DNA of 64,000 bases from Leptotrichia hongkongensis (lineage in GTDB: Bacteria > Fusobacteriota > Fusobacteriia > Fusobacteriales > Leptotrichiaceae). Positions 19,510 through 29,719 of the stretch are shown in pieces (within the stretch, counting starts at the first letter, position 1; each line of letters begins with the position of its first letter). The notes below the pieces were generated by a model. The model saw only the letters and a list, made by a program, of their open reading frames with translations, did not search any database and was not told the origin of the DNA. The stretch is taken from contig NZ_AP019846.1 in the NCBI RefSeq assembly GCF_007990635.1, positions 1,860,001 through 1,924,000 of the forward strand. Reading direction: 5' to 3'. The translations under genes and the position numbers were made by a program.

Positions 19510-22500
19510 CTATTTTTTTAGTGTTTCAAGTTTTTTCTTTCTAAATATTTTTCTTAAAATATCTCCGAACGTATCAGCCCTTGTTGAAAAATCAATTCCA
19601 AAATAATAATTTATTCTTGACCCATTATTCATATTCGTACTTACTCTGCTTTTGTTTATACTTTCTCCTCCAACTCTTAAGTCCAAGCCATTTGTAACAT
19701 TATAGCTCAACCAGGCGTTGTAACCAATTGGATCTTTTTTCTCAGAATTTGAACTCTGATATGGAAATTTGACTGATGCATTCCAAAATAGTTTATCCTT
19801 ATATAAATTATCCTGTATTGTAAGTGTAGTTGCTGCACTGTATTTCCCTGTCTTATCTGATTGTTTAAGATTTGTTGAAACAGAAAATTTAGATACTTTT
19901 AGTATATCTCTAATTTTACCAGTTACTGACGAAAAAATCAACTCATTTAATGCAGTATTTACCAAAGAGCCTGCAACGACTAATCCATCAGCTGAATTTT
20001 CATCATTTTTTTCACCTGGTTTTTTAGGGCTATTTCCAACTACAGTATTAAATGCAAGTTGTGATATTATTTCTTCCCTAGTTTTTCCAGAAGATGATGA
20101 AAATTTAATTTCAGGAGAATTTATATTTCCGCTTACATTTATATCTATTCTATCTCCATTTACTATTGTACTCGCATCAAATATTACAAAAGGATTTGAT
20201 ATAGAGGATGCTGTACCGTTAGTCGATGGAGTAAATCTTATTTCTGCACCATCTATTTTAAAATCATTTCCGTTTACAGAAAATGAACCTCTTGTAATCA
20301 TATATTCTCCATCTATTCCGATTTCCTTATTAGTATATGTGATTTCAGAAGCTCCTTTTACAGTTCCTTTTATATTTCTTACAATACTTACGTTAGGAAT
20401 ATTTATTTTCACATGGTTTCCTGTCCGTACGTTTAGATTAACTGTATACTGCTTTAATATTTTGTCAATTACTTCTTCGACAATTCCTTCTACAATTGTT
20501 TTTTCTTGCTGTTTTTTAGCTTTTTGTTCTGCCGAAGCAGTTTTTGATTCAGAATCCGTTCCACCGAAATTTGGCAATTCTCGAATTTCTGCATTATCAA
20601 CGACAAAATTTCCAAATAGTCTATTTTCAGTAAACACTGCATCTCCAGTAAGTGCAAAGTCTATCCCTTTTCCATAATGAAGTCCAACATTATTAAGATT
20701 GGCATTTAATTCAAATTTTCCAAGTTCCAGCCTCTTCGTCTTCATAAAATCAGCAGGAATTGTTGGAACATCCAAATCTCCTGTTACTTTAAAAGTTCCA
20801 CCATTATATCCACCATCTAACCGATTTACAACAAGTTTATTATTTTTCAAATCAATATTAGCATTTACATTGTCAACAAGTGTTAATTTATCTTTTGTCT
20901 TATAGTTAAATTTATCTAATAAAATATGCCCTGTTGTAGATTCACTTGAAATAACCGCATCTATGTTTGCAATCCCACTTGCTTGTTCTACATCTTTATT
21001 AAGTCCTAAAAAATCAAGGTTAAAATCTTTTGCTAGCATAGAAACATTATATTTTATTGGTGAAAATTGAACATATCCATTTACAAGAAGCGGATTATCT
21101 TCATATTCTAAATAAAATTGACCGATATTCAAGTTTTTTTCATTAGCCTGTAAATCAATGTCAACATTTTTTACTGGGAATCCACTAAGTTTAATTTCAT
21201 CCGATTTTATCTGAACTCCTGTTACAAAATTTTCAAAACTTCCACGATACATAAATCCGAAGTCAATGTCTCCGCTATATCCTTTATCCTTCAAATCTTG
21301 TACAGAATCTAGTGAAAACTTCTGTTTCTCTATCCTATAATCAATATCTACATTTGCTAGATCAAATTTAGTATTTGTCTCAAACAATGTTTCCTGGTTA
21401 TCCCCAATAAATTTAAGTTTCTGCAAATTAAACGTTCCATATTTGAATAATTTATCTATATCTCCATTAGAATATTCAAGTTCTGCAACAACATGTGGAA
21501 TTCTATAAGTTTTAAAGCTCATATTACCAAGAATTACCTGTCCTGCCAAATTAAAGTTGTTCAAATCACCCTTTAAACTAAGATCTGATCTTGTTCCAAA
21601 TGTTAAATCCTTCATTTTCAAAAGTTTTGGAATATCAGGCTCATTTAAGCTAATTCCAATGTCTGAAATACCAGTCTTCAAATCATAAGTTCCATATAGG
21701 CTGTTTTCACGTAAAGTTACATTATCAAAATTTACAACTCCGTCTTTTATGCTAATTTTTGCATTTGTATCGCCTACATAGTTTGAATTTATTGATGTTA
21801 TCGCAGATGGCATTGTTATTGCTCCTGAAAGTTTATCTACTGTTCCTGATAAATTTGCATCCAATGTTCCAACTTTTAAATTAATTTTTGGTCCAGAAGT
21901 ATTGTAAAGCACATAATCTTTCAATCCAGCATTTATGTCCATTTTACCAGTTTTTATATTAAACTTACCGCTGGCATTTAAATTTTCATTCTGAATACTT
22001 GTGATATTTACAATATTGTCTTTTATTCTCAGATTTCCACTTACATTTTTAAGTCTCTGGTAACCAAACCATAATTCATCTACATTTGTATTAATTGTTA
22101 TATCCAAATTCGCTAAATCATTGATTCTACCACTAGCATTTAATTTTTCGTATTCTCCTAGATATTCTCCATAAGGGCTGTAAAGATTGTATGTCCCAGA
22201 AATTTTATTTCCGTTTCCACTAATTTTTGCTGTAAGTGTTGCTGGCAATTTTGCTTTATCCAATCCTTTGAAATTGTAGCCATTTGCTCTTAACAATTTT
22301 GCAATATCTACATTTTTAGGTAATTTTAATGAATAAGAATGTTTCATATCTGAAGTTGTAATTCCTGAGATATTTACCATTCCTCCACCTTTTATTCCAG
22401 CTGTTCCGCTAATACTGTAATTTCCATTATGTATTCTTATTTTAGCATTTACAGTGTTTACAAACGGCATTGACAAATCTTTTATTTTCGCATTAATATG

Positions 22501-24114
22501 TCCAGAACGCAGCACATTTTTTTCATTAAATTTTACAACTAAGTTGTCTACATCAGGATTTATTGTATAGTTTTTCCCACCATAATTTACAGTGAAATAA
22601 CTATTACTTCTAGCATTTACCACTACTGTCTGTGCTTTCGGATTTACAACATAATTTCCATTCAGTGCTTTTGACCTTACTGTTCCTGTTATAATGTTCT
22701 TAGCAGAAATTTGGGCATTTCCAGTAATTGTCTTGATGTTAAAATCTGACCCTAGATTATTTAAGACATAATCCCCTGTTCCAGTTTTCTTTTTCAAGTC
22801 ATACACAAATTTTCCAATTTTAACATCTTCATTAACTCTGAATCCTGAAAATTCCTGATCAAACAAAAATGCAGTATCAGTCAAAGTTAGTTTTTCATCA
22901 GCAATTTTCATATTAGTTTTTATATTTTGAAAATTATAATTTGAAATTTTTATATTATCTGAAGAAAATTTACCATTAAGTGTAGTTTTTTTGTTTTTGG
23001 TATCAGCATTTACTTCAAGATTTCCTGTAACCAATCCTTCAGCCTTAATTTTTGAATCCTTGATTATTTTATACCGTGCAACTTGTTCAAAAGGAAGTTT
23101 ATCTGTAACTAATTTTAAATTTAATTTCTGATTCTGCATAAGATAAGTTAATGCTAGAGTTACTGGACTCTCATTTAATTTAGTATCAGCATTAACCGTA
23201 ATCCTGTCTTTCTTCAAATCAATTACAGCGTTTACATTATCAATATCGCCATCTAAATCTACATATCTTAGTTTACCATTTTTAATTTTGAGACTTCCTA
23301 ATGCTTGTGTTGTTTTCTTGATTTTATCATTTTCTAACTTTAATACACCAGTAAGCAGTCCACCTTTTGCCTTAATCATCTCAAGCGGCACATATTGTCC
23401 CAGCTCTTCAGTTATGCCAACATTCTCAAAACTAAAATTAAGCCTGAATTCCTTTCTTCTTTCATCACTGTTTTTTATTTTATCAAACATTGAATAAATC
23501 GACTGTTTAGACTTCAGAAGCTGTTTTAATTCAATTTTTACAGCCTCAACTGTTCCATCTTGATTTTTATTTCCAGATCCTTTTGCAACAAGTGAAAAAC
23601 CTCTTGATTTGGCAGTTTCGAGTCTTCCATTCACTTTTGTCAATCTTTTTGATATTTTTTTATCAAAACTTGTATCTGTATAATTCAAAGTTGCATTGTG
23701 AATATGAAGTTTCCCTATTCTGCTTGTCGGATCATACGTTTGTTTCTTTTTAGGATCTTTTTTTATTACATAAAAAATATTAAAATCGTTATTTTTTCTA
23801 CGTTCCAGATTTACAGTCCCGTTATAGATATCAATTCTATTAAGCCGAGTTGGCATAAGCAAACTAATTCCAGCTGTAGTTCTTTTTCCATCGATAACAA
23901 CATTTCCAGCCATATCTTTAACCTTTAAATCGTCAATCTGAATTTTATTAAATCCTATCAGCTTAACATCTTTAAATTCAACATTCAGTCCACTACTTTT
24001 CAAAATTGAAGTCAACATGCTATTAAAATTTTTAGTTGAAATATATAACTTTAATCCAAATAAAGACATCAAAAGAAAAATAAATACAATTAAAGATTTC
24101 TTTATGTATTTCAT
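19510..24114 (-). CDS. tamB: Translocation and assembly module protein TamB (AsmA-like, DUF490)
   Basis: A 1534-residue protein with an N-terminal membrane anchor (about residues 7-22) and a very long run of beta-strand repeats that in this family forms a lipid-carrying groove across the periplasm. The C-terminal DUF490 domain is seen in the last 400 residues (FVIFDASTIVNGDRIDINVS, then SGKTREEIISQLAF). The family acts with TamA or BamA in outer-membrane biogenesis and phospholipid transport. No TamA is next to it, and bamA directly follows, consistent with TamB-BamA pairing in lineages lacking TamA. Length is normal for the family. Confidence 0.92.
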   Translation of the reverse strand: MKYIKKSLIVFIFLLMSLFGLKLYISTKNFNSMLTSILKSSGLNVEFKDVKLIGFNKIQIDDLKVKDMAGNVVIDGKRTTAGISLLMPTRLNRIDIYNGTVNLERRKNNDFNIFYVIKKDPKKKQTYDPTSRIGKLHIHNATLNYTDTSFDKKISKRLTKVNGRLETAKSRGFSLVAKGSGNKNQDGTVEAVKIELKQLLKSKQSIYSMFDKIKNSDERRKEFRLNFSFENVGITEELGQYVPLEMIKAKGGLLTGVLKLENDKIKKTTQALGSLKIKNGKLRYVDLDGDIDNVNAVIDLKKDRITVNADTKLNESPVTLALTYLMQNQKLNLKLVTDKLPFEQVARYKIIKDSKIKAEGLVTGNLEVNADTKNKKTTLNGKFSSDNIKISNYNFQNIKTNMKIADEKLTLTDTAFLFDQEFSGFRVNEDVKIGKFVYDLKKKTGTGDYVLNNLGSDFNIKTITGNAQISAKNIITGTVRSKALNGNYVVNPKAQTVVVNARSNSYFTVNYGGKNYTINPDVDNLVVKFNEKNVLRSGHINAKIKDLSMPFVNTVNAKIRIHNGNYSISGTAGIKGGGMVNISGITTSDMKHSYSLKLPKNVDIAKLLRANGYNFKGLDKAKLPATLTAKISGNGNKISGTYNLYSPYGEYLGEYEKLNASGRINDLANLDITINTNVDELWFGYQRLKNVSGNLRIKDNIVNITSIQNENLNASGKFNIKTGKMDINAGLKDYVLYNTSGPKINLKVGTLDANLSGTVDKLSGAITMPSAITSINSNYVGDTNAKISIKDGVVNFDNVTLRENSLYGTYDLKTGISDIGISLNEPDIPKLLKMKDLTFGTRSDLSLKGDLNNFNLAGQVILGNMSFKTYRIPHVVAELEYSNGDIDKLFKYGTFNLQKLKFIGDNQETLFETNTKFDLANVDIDYRIEKQKFSLDSVQDLKDKGYSGDIDFGFMYRGSFENFVTGVQIKSDEIKLSGFPVKNVDIDLQANEKNLNIGQFYLEYEDNPLLVNGYVQFSPIKYNVSMLAKDFNLDFLGLNKDVEQASGIANIDAVISSESTTGHILLDKFNYKTKDKLTLVDNVNANIDLKNNKLVVNRLDGGYNGGTFKVTGDLDVPTIPADFMKTKRLELGKFELNANLNNVGLHYGKGIDFALTGDAVFTENRLFGNFVVDNAEIRELPNFGGTDSESKTASAEQKAKKQQEKTIVEGIVEEVIDKILKQYTVNLNVRTGNHVKINIPNVSIVRNIKGTVKGASEITYTNKEIGIDGEYMITRGSFSVNGNDFKIDGAEIRFTPSTNGTASSISNPFVIFDASTIVNGDRIDINVSGNINSPEIKFSSSSGKTREEIISQLAFNTVVGNSPKKPGEKNDENSADGLVVAGSLVNTALNELIFSSVTGKIRDILKVSKFSVSTNLKQSDKTGKYSAATTLTIQDNLYKDKLFWNASVKFPYQSSNSEKKDPIGYNAWLSYNVTNGLDLRVGGESINKSRVSTNMNNGSRINYYFGIDFSTRADTFGDILRKIFRKKKLETLKK

Positions 24115-24317
24115 CTCACGTTTTTTCTACCTCCTCTTCTAATTATTTTGAAAAGGATAATTATTTTCATTGTCCTAGTTTTCTATTCTAATTTTCTTTC
24201 ATCATTTTGTATCCAAAAGAAAATATCCTTTTTATTTTATCACAATTTTGCATAAAAATCTATTATTATATGTGTTTTTTTCACTTAGAGTTCTATTATT
24301 CAGCATTTTTGCTATAT

Positions 24318-24363
24318 TCATAAATAAAATAAGTATTTTCAACAATAAAAGTCAAAAATACTT
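24318..24363 (-). terminator. Probable terminator after the biotin carrier gene
   Basis: AAGTATTTT (24331-24339) and AAAATACTT (24355-24363) form a perfect 9-base stem. The minus-strand tail is ATTTTATTTAT. It overlaps the last codons' downstream spacer and would isolate this operon from tamB. Confidence 0.5.
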
Positions 24364-24372
24364 AAATAATTT

Positions 24373-24789
24373 TTATATTTTTTTTACTCTGAACAATGGC
24401 TGTCCATATTCGACTTTTTGCTCATTGCTTACTAATACCGCTTCTATTTCACAGTCAAAGTCACAGTTTATTTCATTCATCAGTTTCATTGCTTCTACAA
24501 TACAAACTGGCTGCCCTTTTTTTACTGTGTCGCCTACACGTACGAATGCAGGAGTTTCTGGAGAAGCCGCCGAATAGAAAGTTCCTACAATTGGTGAAGT
24601 GATAAAACTTTCTTCATCCGGTTCTTCCACAATTTCTGTTTTTCTTTCTATATTTTTTTGAACATTCTGAATTTCTGAATTATTTTCACGCTTTAAATTG
24701 ATTTTTAAATTGCCTTCTTCTACTGTGATTTCTGTAAGCGTTGATTTTTCTATGATTTCTACTAATTTTTCAATTTGTTCTAAATCCAT
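24373..24789 (-). CDS. accB: Biotin carboxyl carrier protein
   Basis: A 138-residue protein: short helical N-terminus (1-35), a charged linker (36-60), then a biotinyl domain with EAMKLMNEI, the biotin-accepting Lys being residue 102. It carries CO2-biotin between a biotin carboxylase and a carboxyl transferase. It lies 102 bases after pxpC on the same strand. A matching biotin carboxylase starts at 62438, next to pxpA. The pair may serve acetyl-CoA carboxylase or a 5-oxoproline-linked reaction; the position next to pxp genes favours joint regulation, but the substrate is not proven. Confidence 0.92.
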   Translation of the reverse strand: MDLEQIEKLVEIIEKSTLTEITVEEGNLKINLKRENNSEIQNVQKNIERKTEIVEEPDEESFITSPIVGTFYSAASPETPAFVRVGDTVKKGQPVCIVEAMKLMNEINCDFDCEIEAVLVSNEQKVEYGQPLFRVKKI

Positions 24790-24891
24790 CTTAATTTTCC
24801 TTTCTGAAAAATATATTCAATTTTTCCTCAAAACCAAATTATATTAATAATTTAGAAAATTGAGTTAAAATAGCCTTACTTTTATAATAAC

Positions 24892-25896
24892 TTATTCAAA
24901 TAACGTCTCAAGCCTTTTGGACACAAATCTCACATCTAGCACTTCCTTGCAAGGTGCATGAATTTTTTTTCTAAACTGAGTAAATTCATTCATTTCTTCA
25001 ATCAAAAGATTTTGTGCTTCTTCAACGCTGATTGCTTTGAAGCGAATTTTATGATCTGCTTTTCTTTGTACTAATTTTGGCAAATCTACTGTTGCAACTG
25101 TCGCTATTTTGGGATATCCTCCTGTTGTCTGCCTATCTGCCAGCAAAATAATAGGTTTTCCATGTGCAGGAACCTGTATAGCTCCCAATGCTATTCCGTC
25201 CGATATTATGTCAGCTGACTCTTTATGAGCAATATAAGGCCCTTCTATCCGGCATCCCATTCTGTCAAAGTCATTTGTAATTGTAAATTCACTGTTTAAA
25301 AAAGTTTTCTTACCTTCGTTTGTAAATAGATTATCTTGTGGCCCCATTATTACACGGATTACCTCATCTTCCTGATTAAATTCATCTAAATCAAGCGTTC
25401 TTGAAAGGAAATATGGTAAATACCGTCTTCTTATCCTAAAAGAAATATAATCTCCTTCTTTTAAATTACGTCCTTTAAAACCACCAATTCTGCACTTTAT
25501 ATTCGTGGAACGGCTTCCCATTATTACGGGGATATTTAAATAGCACGAAAAAGCTATATAACCTCTCACACCTGTTCTTGCACCCTGAAATTCAAGTACA
25601 TCGCCTTTATTAATATAAATTGCAGTATACATTTGAGCAGGTTTTTTATTGATTAATGGCTGAAAATCTCCACCCGTTATTGCAATTATTGTTTCGCTTG
25701 TAAATTCGAGTGTGGGTCCGATCATTGTAAATTCAAGCACAGCTTCATTTTCAGGATTGTCAATAAGCATGTTTGCAATTTTAAAGGAACGCACATCCAT
25801 AACTCCAGATGTTCCAAAACCTTGACTTTGATATCCCGTTCTACCTATATCCTGAACAGTTGTCAAAAGCCCTCCTTTTAACACACGAAATCCCAT
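24892..25896 (-). CDS. pxpC: 5-oxoprolinase subunit C (KipA/biotin-dependent carboxyltransferase-like)
   Basis: A 334-residue protein starting MGFRVLKGGLLTTVQDIGR, the signature of the PxpC/KipA family, with GVMDVRSFKIAN, ITGGDFQPLINKKP and the late block ILLADRQTTGGYPKIATVAT. With PxpA and PxpB it forms the bacterial ATP-dependent 5-oxoprolinase, opening 5-oxoproline (a damage product of glutamine) to glutamate. The databases' carboxyltransferase label for this family is historical. It begins 2 bases after the pxpB stop, with a GGAGGTG ribosome site inside pxpB. Confidence 0.92.
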   Translation of the reverse strand: MGFRVLKGGLLTTVQDIGRTGYQSQGFGTSGVMDVRSFKIANMLIDNPENEAVLEFTMIGPTLEFTSETIIAITGGDFQPLINKKPAQMYTAIYINKGDVLEFQGARTGVRGYIAFSCYLNIPVIMGSRSTNIKCRIGGFKGRNLKEGDYISFRIRRRYLPYFLSRTLDLDEFNQEDEVIRVIMGPQDNLFTNEGKKTFLNSEFTITNDFDRMGCRIEGPYIAHKESADIISDGIALGAIQVPAHGKPIILLADRQTTGGYPKIATVATVDLPKLVQRKADHKIRFKAISVEEAQNLLIEEMNEFTQFRKKIHAPCKEVLDVRFVSKRLETLFE

Positions 25897-25898
25897 TA

Positions 25899-26642
25899 TT
25901 ACACCTCCTCTTTATGCACAATGCATTCATATTTATTTTCTTCCATTTCTTTTTCAATTTTTTCAAATTCTGCTTCTGAAATTGGCACAAAACGTATATA
26001 ATCTCCTGCTTCAAATAAAATTGGGTCTTTTCTGTCAGAATCATACGTTTTTACTGGTGTTTTTCCAATCAATTGCCATCCTCCTGGTGATTCCAAGGGA
26101 TAAATTCCAGTTTGAGCACCGCCAATTCCCACACTTCCAGCAGGAATCTTTATTCTCGGATTAGCCAATCTTGGCGTATGAATCCTTTCATCAAGTCCGC
26201 CTAGATATGAAAATCCTGGCAAAAAACCTAGCATATAAATCAAATAATCCTTTGAACTATGAATTTTTATAACTTCTTCAATTGAAAGACCTGCATTTTT
26301 AGCAACAAATTCCAAATCTGGCCCATATTCTCCGCCATAACAGACTGGGATTTCATATACTTTTTTAGTTTTTGATTTCATATCCAAATTTAATTTCATT
26401 ATTTTATTTACTCTATTCAATAGCTTTCCATAACTAATAACACGTGGATCATAATGAATAAGGAGCGAGCAGAATGCGGGTATCATATCCATCACCCCTT
26501 CTATATGCTGTTCCTTTATAAGATGTGCGAGTGAAGTAATTTTTCCATTTATCTCAGGCGATATAGTTTTTGGGAATTCAATTAAAATTGCCGAATCTCC
26601 TTCAGGAAGTATTTTTATGCCTTCCGACTGTTTCCCTGTCAT
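25899..26642 (-). CDS. pxpB: 5-oxoprolinase subunit B (KipI-like)
   Basis: A 247-residue protein. Family motifs: LPEGDSAILIEF at the start, IPVCYGGEYGPDL, YMLGFLPGFSYLGGLD and the long C-terminal signature beginning TPRLANPRIKIPAG and containing QTGIYPLESPGGWQLIG. It is the partner of PxpC in the 5-oxoprolinase complex. The related B. subtilis KipI also inhibits a sporulation kinase, which is not relevant here. Strong ribosome site AAGAAGG. Order in the operon is NRAMP transporter, pxpB, pxpC, biotin carrier. Confidence 0.92.
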   Translation of the reverse strand: MTGKQSEGIKILPEGDSAILIEFPKTISPEINGKITSLAHLIKEQHIEGVMDMIPAFCSLLIHYDPRVISYGKLLNRVNKIMKLNLDMKSKTKKVYEIPVCYGGEYGPDLEFVAKNAGLSIEEVIKIHSSKDYLIYMLGFLPGFSYLGGLDERIHTPRLANPRIKIPAGSVGIGGAQTGIYPLESPGGWQLIGKTPVKTYDSDRKDPILFEAGDYIRFVPISEAEFEKIEKEMEENKYECIVHKEEV

Positions 26643-26662
26643 TCTTATACCTTCTTTCTGTT

Positions 26663-27883
26663 TTAACTAAATAATTTTGTCAAGCTTCCCAGTGACACTA
26701 CTCCTAAATAAGCTGTAATTAACACAACTATTATTCCCAGTATCAGCAATACTTTCGGATGTCTGTAATTTTCTCCCATAATTGATTTATTTTGTGAGGC
26801 AACTAAACAAATTCCTAAAGTTACTGGTAAAATCAATCCATTTAACGAACCTGCTAAAATTAATAATGTGGCAGGATTTCCTGCAATTGCCATAATAATT
26901 GTAGAAACAATAATAAATCCTATTATTACCCATTTTTCATGTTTTTCAATATTCTTGTTAAATGTTTTTAAAAAGGATACTGAAGTATATGCTGCACCAA
27001 CAATAGAAGTGATTGCCGCACTCAACAGAACCAGACCAAAAAATCTATATCCAATTTCTCCCGCTCCTTGACGAAATGCATCTGCTGCAGGATTTTCAGC
27101 TGCTAAAGACATTCCTTTAACTACTACTCCTAATATTGCCAAAAATAATAGAACTCTCACAAGAGTTGCAATTCCTATTCCCATAATCGAACTTCTATTT
27201 ATTTCAGCCAGATTCTCTTCTTTTGTGATTTTTGCATCAATCAATCTGTGTGCTCCTGAAAAAGTAATGTACCCTCCAACAGTACCACCAAGAAGCGTCA
27301 AAATTGCAGGAATTAAGTTCGAAACACTTTCACTCGGTAAAAAAGTATCTTTAATAGCAATCCCAATTGGCGGTTTTACAATTAAGATAACAACAAATAT
27401 TACGATTATCATGCATCCACCAAGCACTTTTGTAAGTGTATCCATAGCCTTTGCCGCATTCTTCAATAAAAATATTGTTATTGCAACGCCACCAGAAATA
27501 AAATATCCTGCCATTTTAGGAATACCAAGCAATGTATTAAATCCCAATGCGCTTCCACCAACATTTCCAATATTAAATACAAGTCCACCTAAAGCTACAA
27601 GAAATGCTACAAAATATCCAAGTCCTGGCAAAAGTTTATTTGCTATATCCTGTCCACGCATCTCACTTACACAAAGCACACGCCACACATTAAGCTGAAC
27701 AATCATAGAAAGCAAAACTGATATTAGCACTACAAATCCAAAGTTTGCCTTATAGCTATTTGTAAACTTGGCAGTTTGTACTAAAAATCCAGGCCCAATT
27801 GCAGATGTTGCCATAATAAAAGCCGCCCCTAGTAATACACTTGTGTTTTTGCTTTTTTGCATTTTCACATTTTCTCCGCTCAT
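26663..27883 (-). CDS. NRAMP-family transporter (YcsG-like)
   Basis: An 11-12 segment membrane protein with the NRAMP opening LLGAAFIMATSAIGPGFLVQ. The canonical metal-binding DPGN of TM1 is replaced by IGPG, and the TM6 MPH motif is not seen. This points to the non-canonical NRAMP relatives (as in B. subtilis ycsG, next to ycsF/kipI/kipA), which may move something other than Mn2+. Its position at the head of pxpBC supports uptake of a 5-oxoproline-related compound or a cofactor. The frame opens at 27922, but AAGGTGGTAAG precedes the ATG at 27881-27883 (MSGENVKMQ). About 406 residues. Confidence 0.88.
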   Translation of the reverse strand: MSGENVKMQKSKNTSVLLGAAFIMATSAIGPGFLVQTAKFTNSYKANFGFVVLISVLLSMIVQLNVWRVLCVSEMRGQDIANKLLPGLGYFVAFLVALGGLVFNIGNVGGSALGFNTLLGIPKMAGYFISGGVAITIFLLKNAAKAMDTLTKVLGGCMIIVIFVVILIVKPPIGIAIKDTFLPSESVSNLIPAILTLLGGTVGGYITFSGAHRLIDAKITKEENLAEINRSSIMGIGIATLVRVLLFLAILGVVVKGMSLAAENPAADAFRQGAGEIGYRFFGLVLLSAAITSIVGAAYTSVSFLKTFNKNIEKHEKWVIIGFIIVSTIIMAIAGNPATLLILAGSLNGLILPVTLGICLVASQNKSIMGENYRHPKVLLILGIIVVLITAYLGVVSLGSLTKLFS

Positions 27884-28222
27884 AATTCTTACCACCTTTT
27901 CTAAAATTTTTAAAATATTCAAGACTAAAACCTACGAATTTTTTAACAATTTCATACACAGTTTACTGGACATTTTAAACTGCTATTATTTAATTGATAA
28001 AATTCTTTCACTAAATTTTAGTCACAGAATATTTAGTATAATATGTTACAATTATAGTATATAAATTATATATTGTCAAAGGTTTAATAATATATTTTTT
28101 ATATGCTTGATTGGCTTTTTATAATACTTAATTTTTCTTTATATAAAACTTTAATTTATTTAGCTAAGTTGTTTATTATAAAAATTTATACAATAAATAA
28201 TTTTGTAATCAAAATAAATTTG

Positions 28223-28251
28223 TTGACTTTTTATATAACGCGTGTTATATT
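28223..28251 (+). promoter_or_regulatory. FadL promoter with an overlapping palindromic operator
   Basis: TTGACT (28223-28228) and TATATT (28246-28251) are 17 bases apart. The spacer and -10 are covered by an 18-base near-perfect palindrome at 28233-28250 (ATATAACGC/GTGTTATAT, one mismatch), of the type bound by TetR-family repressors. A regulator here would block RNA polymerase directly. No TetR gene is adjacent. The 27884-28338 region holds nothing else evident. Confidence 0.55.
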
Positions 28252-28338
28252 ATTATGTACTTAGATTTTTATTATTAAATTTATTTAACTTACATCTTTA
28301 AATATGATAAAATTATATATATAACAAGGAGGAATCAT

Positions 28339-29631
28339 ATGAAATTAAAAATAGTTATTATGTCGATTTTGACTGCCATTTTTGCAAATGCTGCAAGCAT
28401 TGACTATTTGTCAAACAATTCGGCTTCATATTTTCAAAATCCATCTCAAACAGGAAAAATTTCTGTAGAAGGCATCTTTTATAACCCTGCGGGAACTGCT
28501 TTTTTAGATGATGGGACTTATCTTAATGCAAACCTTCAAAACTCAATGGTTGATGAATCAATGACATTAAATGGGAAAAAATTAAAATCTCACAGATATG
28601 CAGGTGCACCATCTTTCAATGTTTTGTACAAAAAAGATAATTATTCACTTTTTGGAAATTTAAGTGTTATCGCTGGTGGAGCCACTCTTCGTTATAATAA
28701 TGGAGTTGCTGGAATCGAACTTGCTGGAGAAACATTTAACAATATTACAGGAGGTAGGCTTAGAGCAAAAGTTGTAAAAAATCGTTTTACTGGGCAAAAT
28801 CGTTACTATCAATTAATGTTTGGTGGAGCTTACAAACTTAATGACACATTCTCAATGTCAGGTGGCCTTAAATATGTTTATGCCCATAGAAAATTAGATG
28901 GAGAAGCGCAATATGAATACAATACTTTAGTTGGTTCAGCAATTGGTCTTAACAAAAATTATCTGTCAATGAATTCAAAACGTGATGCAAAAGGTATTGG
29001 CGGAATTATAGGATTTGATTACAAGCCTACTGATACTTTAAATTTTGCAATAAGATACGAAACACCTGTAAAATTAAAATTTAAGTCAAAAGCACAGGAA
29101 GATAACAAGATGATGCTAAGAGGACGTCCTTTAGGAATTTCATTCTTTTATCCTGAATATGCAGATGGATTCCAGTCAAGACGTGACTTGCCAGGAGTCT
29201 TAGCATTAGGAGTTTCAAAGGATATTAACAAATGGACTTTGTCAAGCGGATACACACACTACTTCAATAAATCTGCGAAAATGGATAGATTTAAATATAA
29301 CGATGGATATGAAATAAACTTTGGAGTAGATTATAGAATTAATGACAAATTTACTTGGCATGCTGGATTTAACTATGCAGATACAGGAGCAAAAAGAGAA
29401 TCATTCTCTGATGTGGAGTATGCAATAAACTCACAAATCTACGCAACAGGACTTACATATAAGCCAACAGAGTCTTCAGAATGGAAATTTGGAATTGCTC
29501 ACGTAAGTTACAATTCAGCTAACGGAAAACGTGAACAAACTTCACTTCCTGGAATCTCCATTGATAAATCAAAAGTAAAATATGACAAAAACGTAAACGT
29601 ATTCACATTGGGATACACACACAAATTCTAA
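28339..29631 (+). CDS. OmpP1/FadL/TodX-family outer membrane porin
   Basis: A 430-residue protein with signal peptide (MKLKIVIMSILTAIFANAA), then the family's NPA-like entry (FYNPAGTAFLDDGTYLNANL) and a long beta-barrel section of alternating hydrophobic/aromatic residues, ending GYTHKF with the C-terminal Phe. FadL proteins let long-chain fatty acids or other hydrophobic molecules cross the outer membrane by lateral diffusion. Strong ribosome site (AAGGAGGAATC). Single-gene unit with its own operator-like promoter and a double hairpin terminator. Confidence 0.9.
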   Translation: MKLKIVIMSILTAIFANAASIDYLSNNSASYFQNPSQTGKISVEGIFYNPAGTAFLDDGTYLNANLQNSMVDESMTLNGKKLKSHRYAGAPSFNVLYKKDNYSLFGNLSVIAGGATLRYNNGVAGIELAGETFNNITGGRLRAKVVKNRFTGQNRYYQLMFGGAYKLNDTFSMSGGLKYVYAHRKLDGEAQYEYNTLVGSAIGLNKNYLSMNSKRDAKGIGGIIGFDYKPTDTLNFAIRYETPVKLKFKSKAQEDNKMMLRGRPLGISFFYPEYADGFQSRRDLPGVLALGVSKDINKWTLSSGYTHYFNKSAKMDRFKYNDGYEINFGVDYRINDKFTWHAGFNYADTGAKRESFSDVEYAINSQIYATGLTYKPTESSEWKFGIAHVSYNSANGKREQTSLPGISIDKSKVKYDKNVNVFTLGYTHKF

Positions 29632-29719
29632 TAATTTTAAAAAGCTTTCTCTAAAATAAAGACAAATATATAAATTCTAGCCTGAAACAAGAATAAAGAG
29701 CTAGACTATAACTACAACC

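Noticed and set aside
19769-20677. A 302-codon open frame on the plus strand inside tamB
   Set aside because: It is antisense to the conserved DUF490 part of tamB, has no ribosome site or domain, and follows from the codon pattern of the real gene.
24892-25896. pxpC as a true biotin carboxyltransferase
   Set aside because: The family belongs to the PxpABC 5-oxoprolinase; the carboxyltransferase name is a historical label, and pxpB lies 2 bases away.
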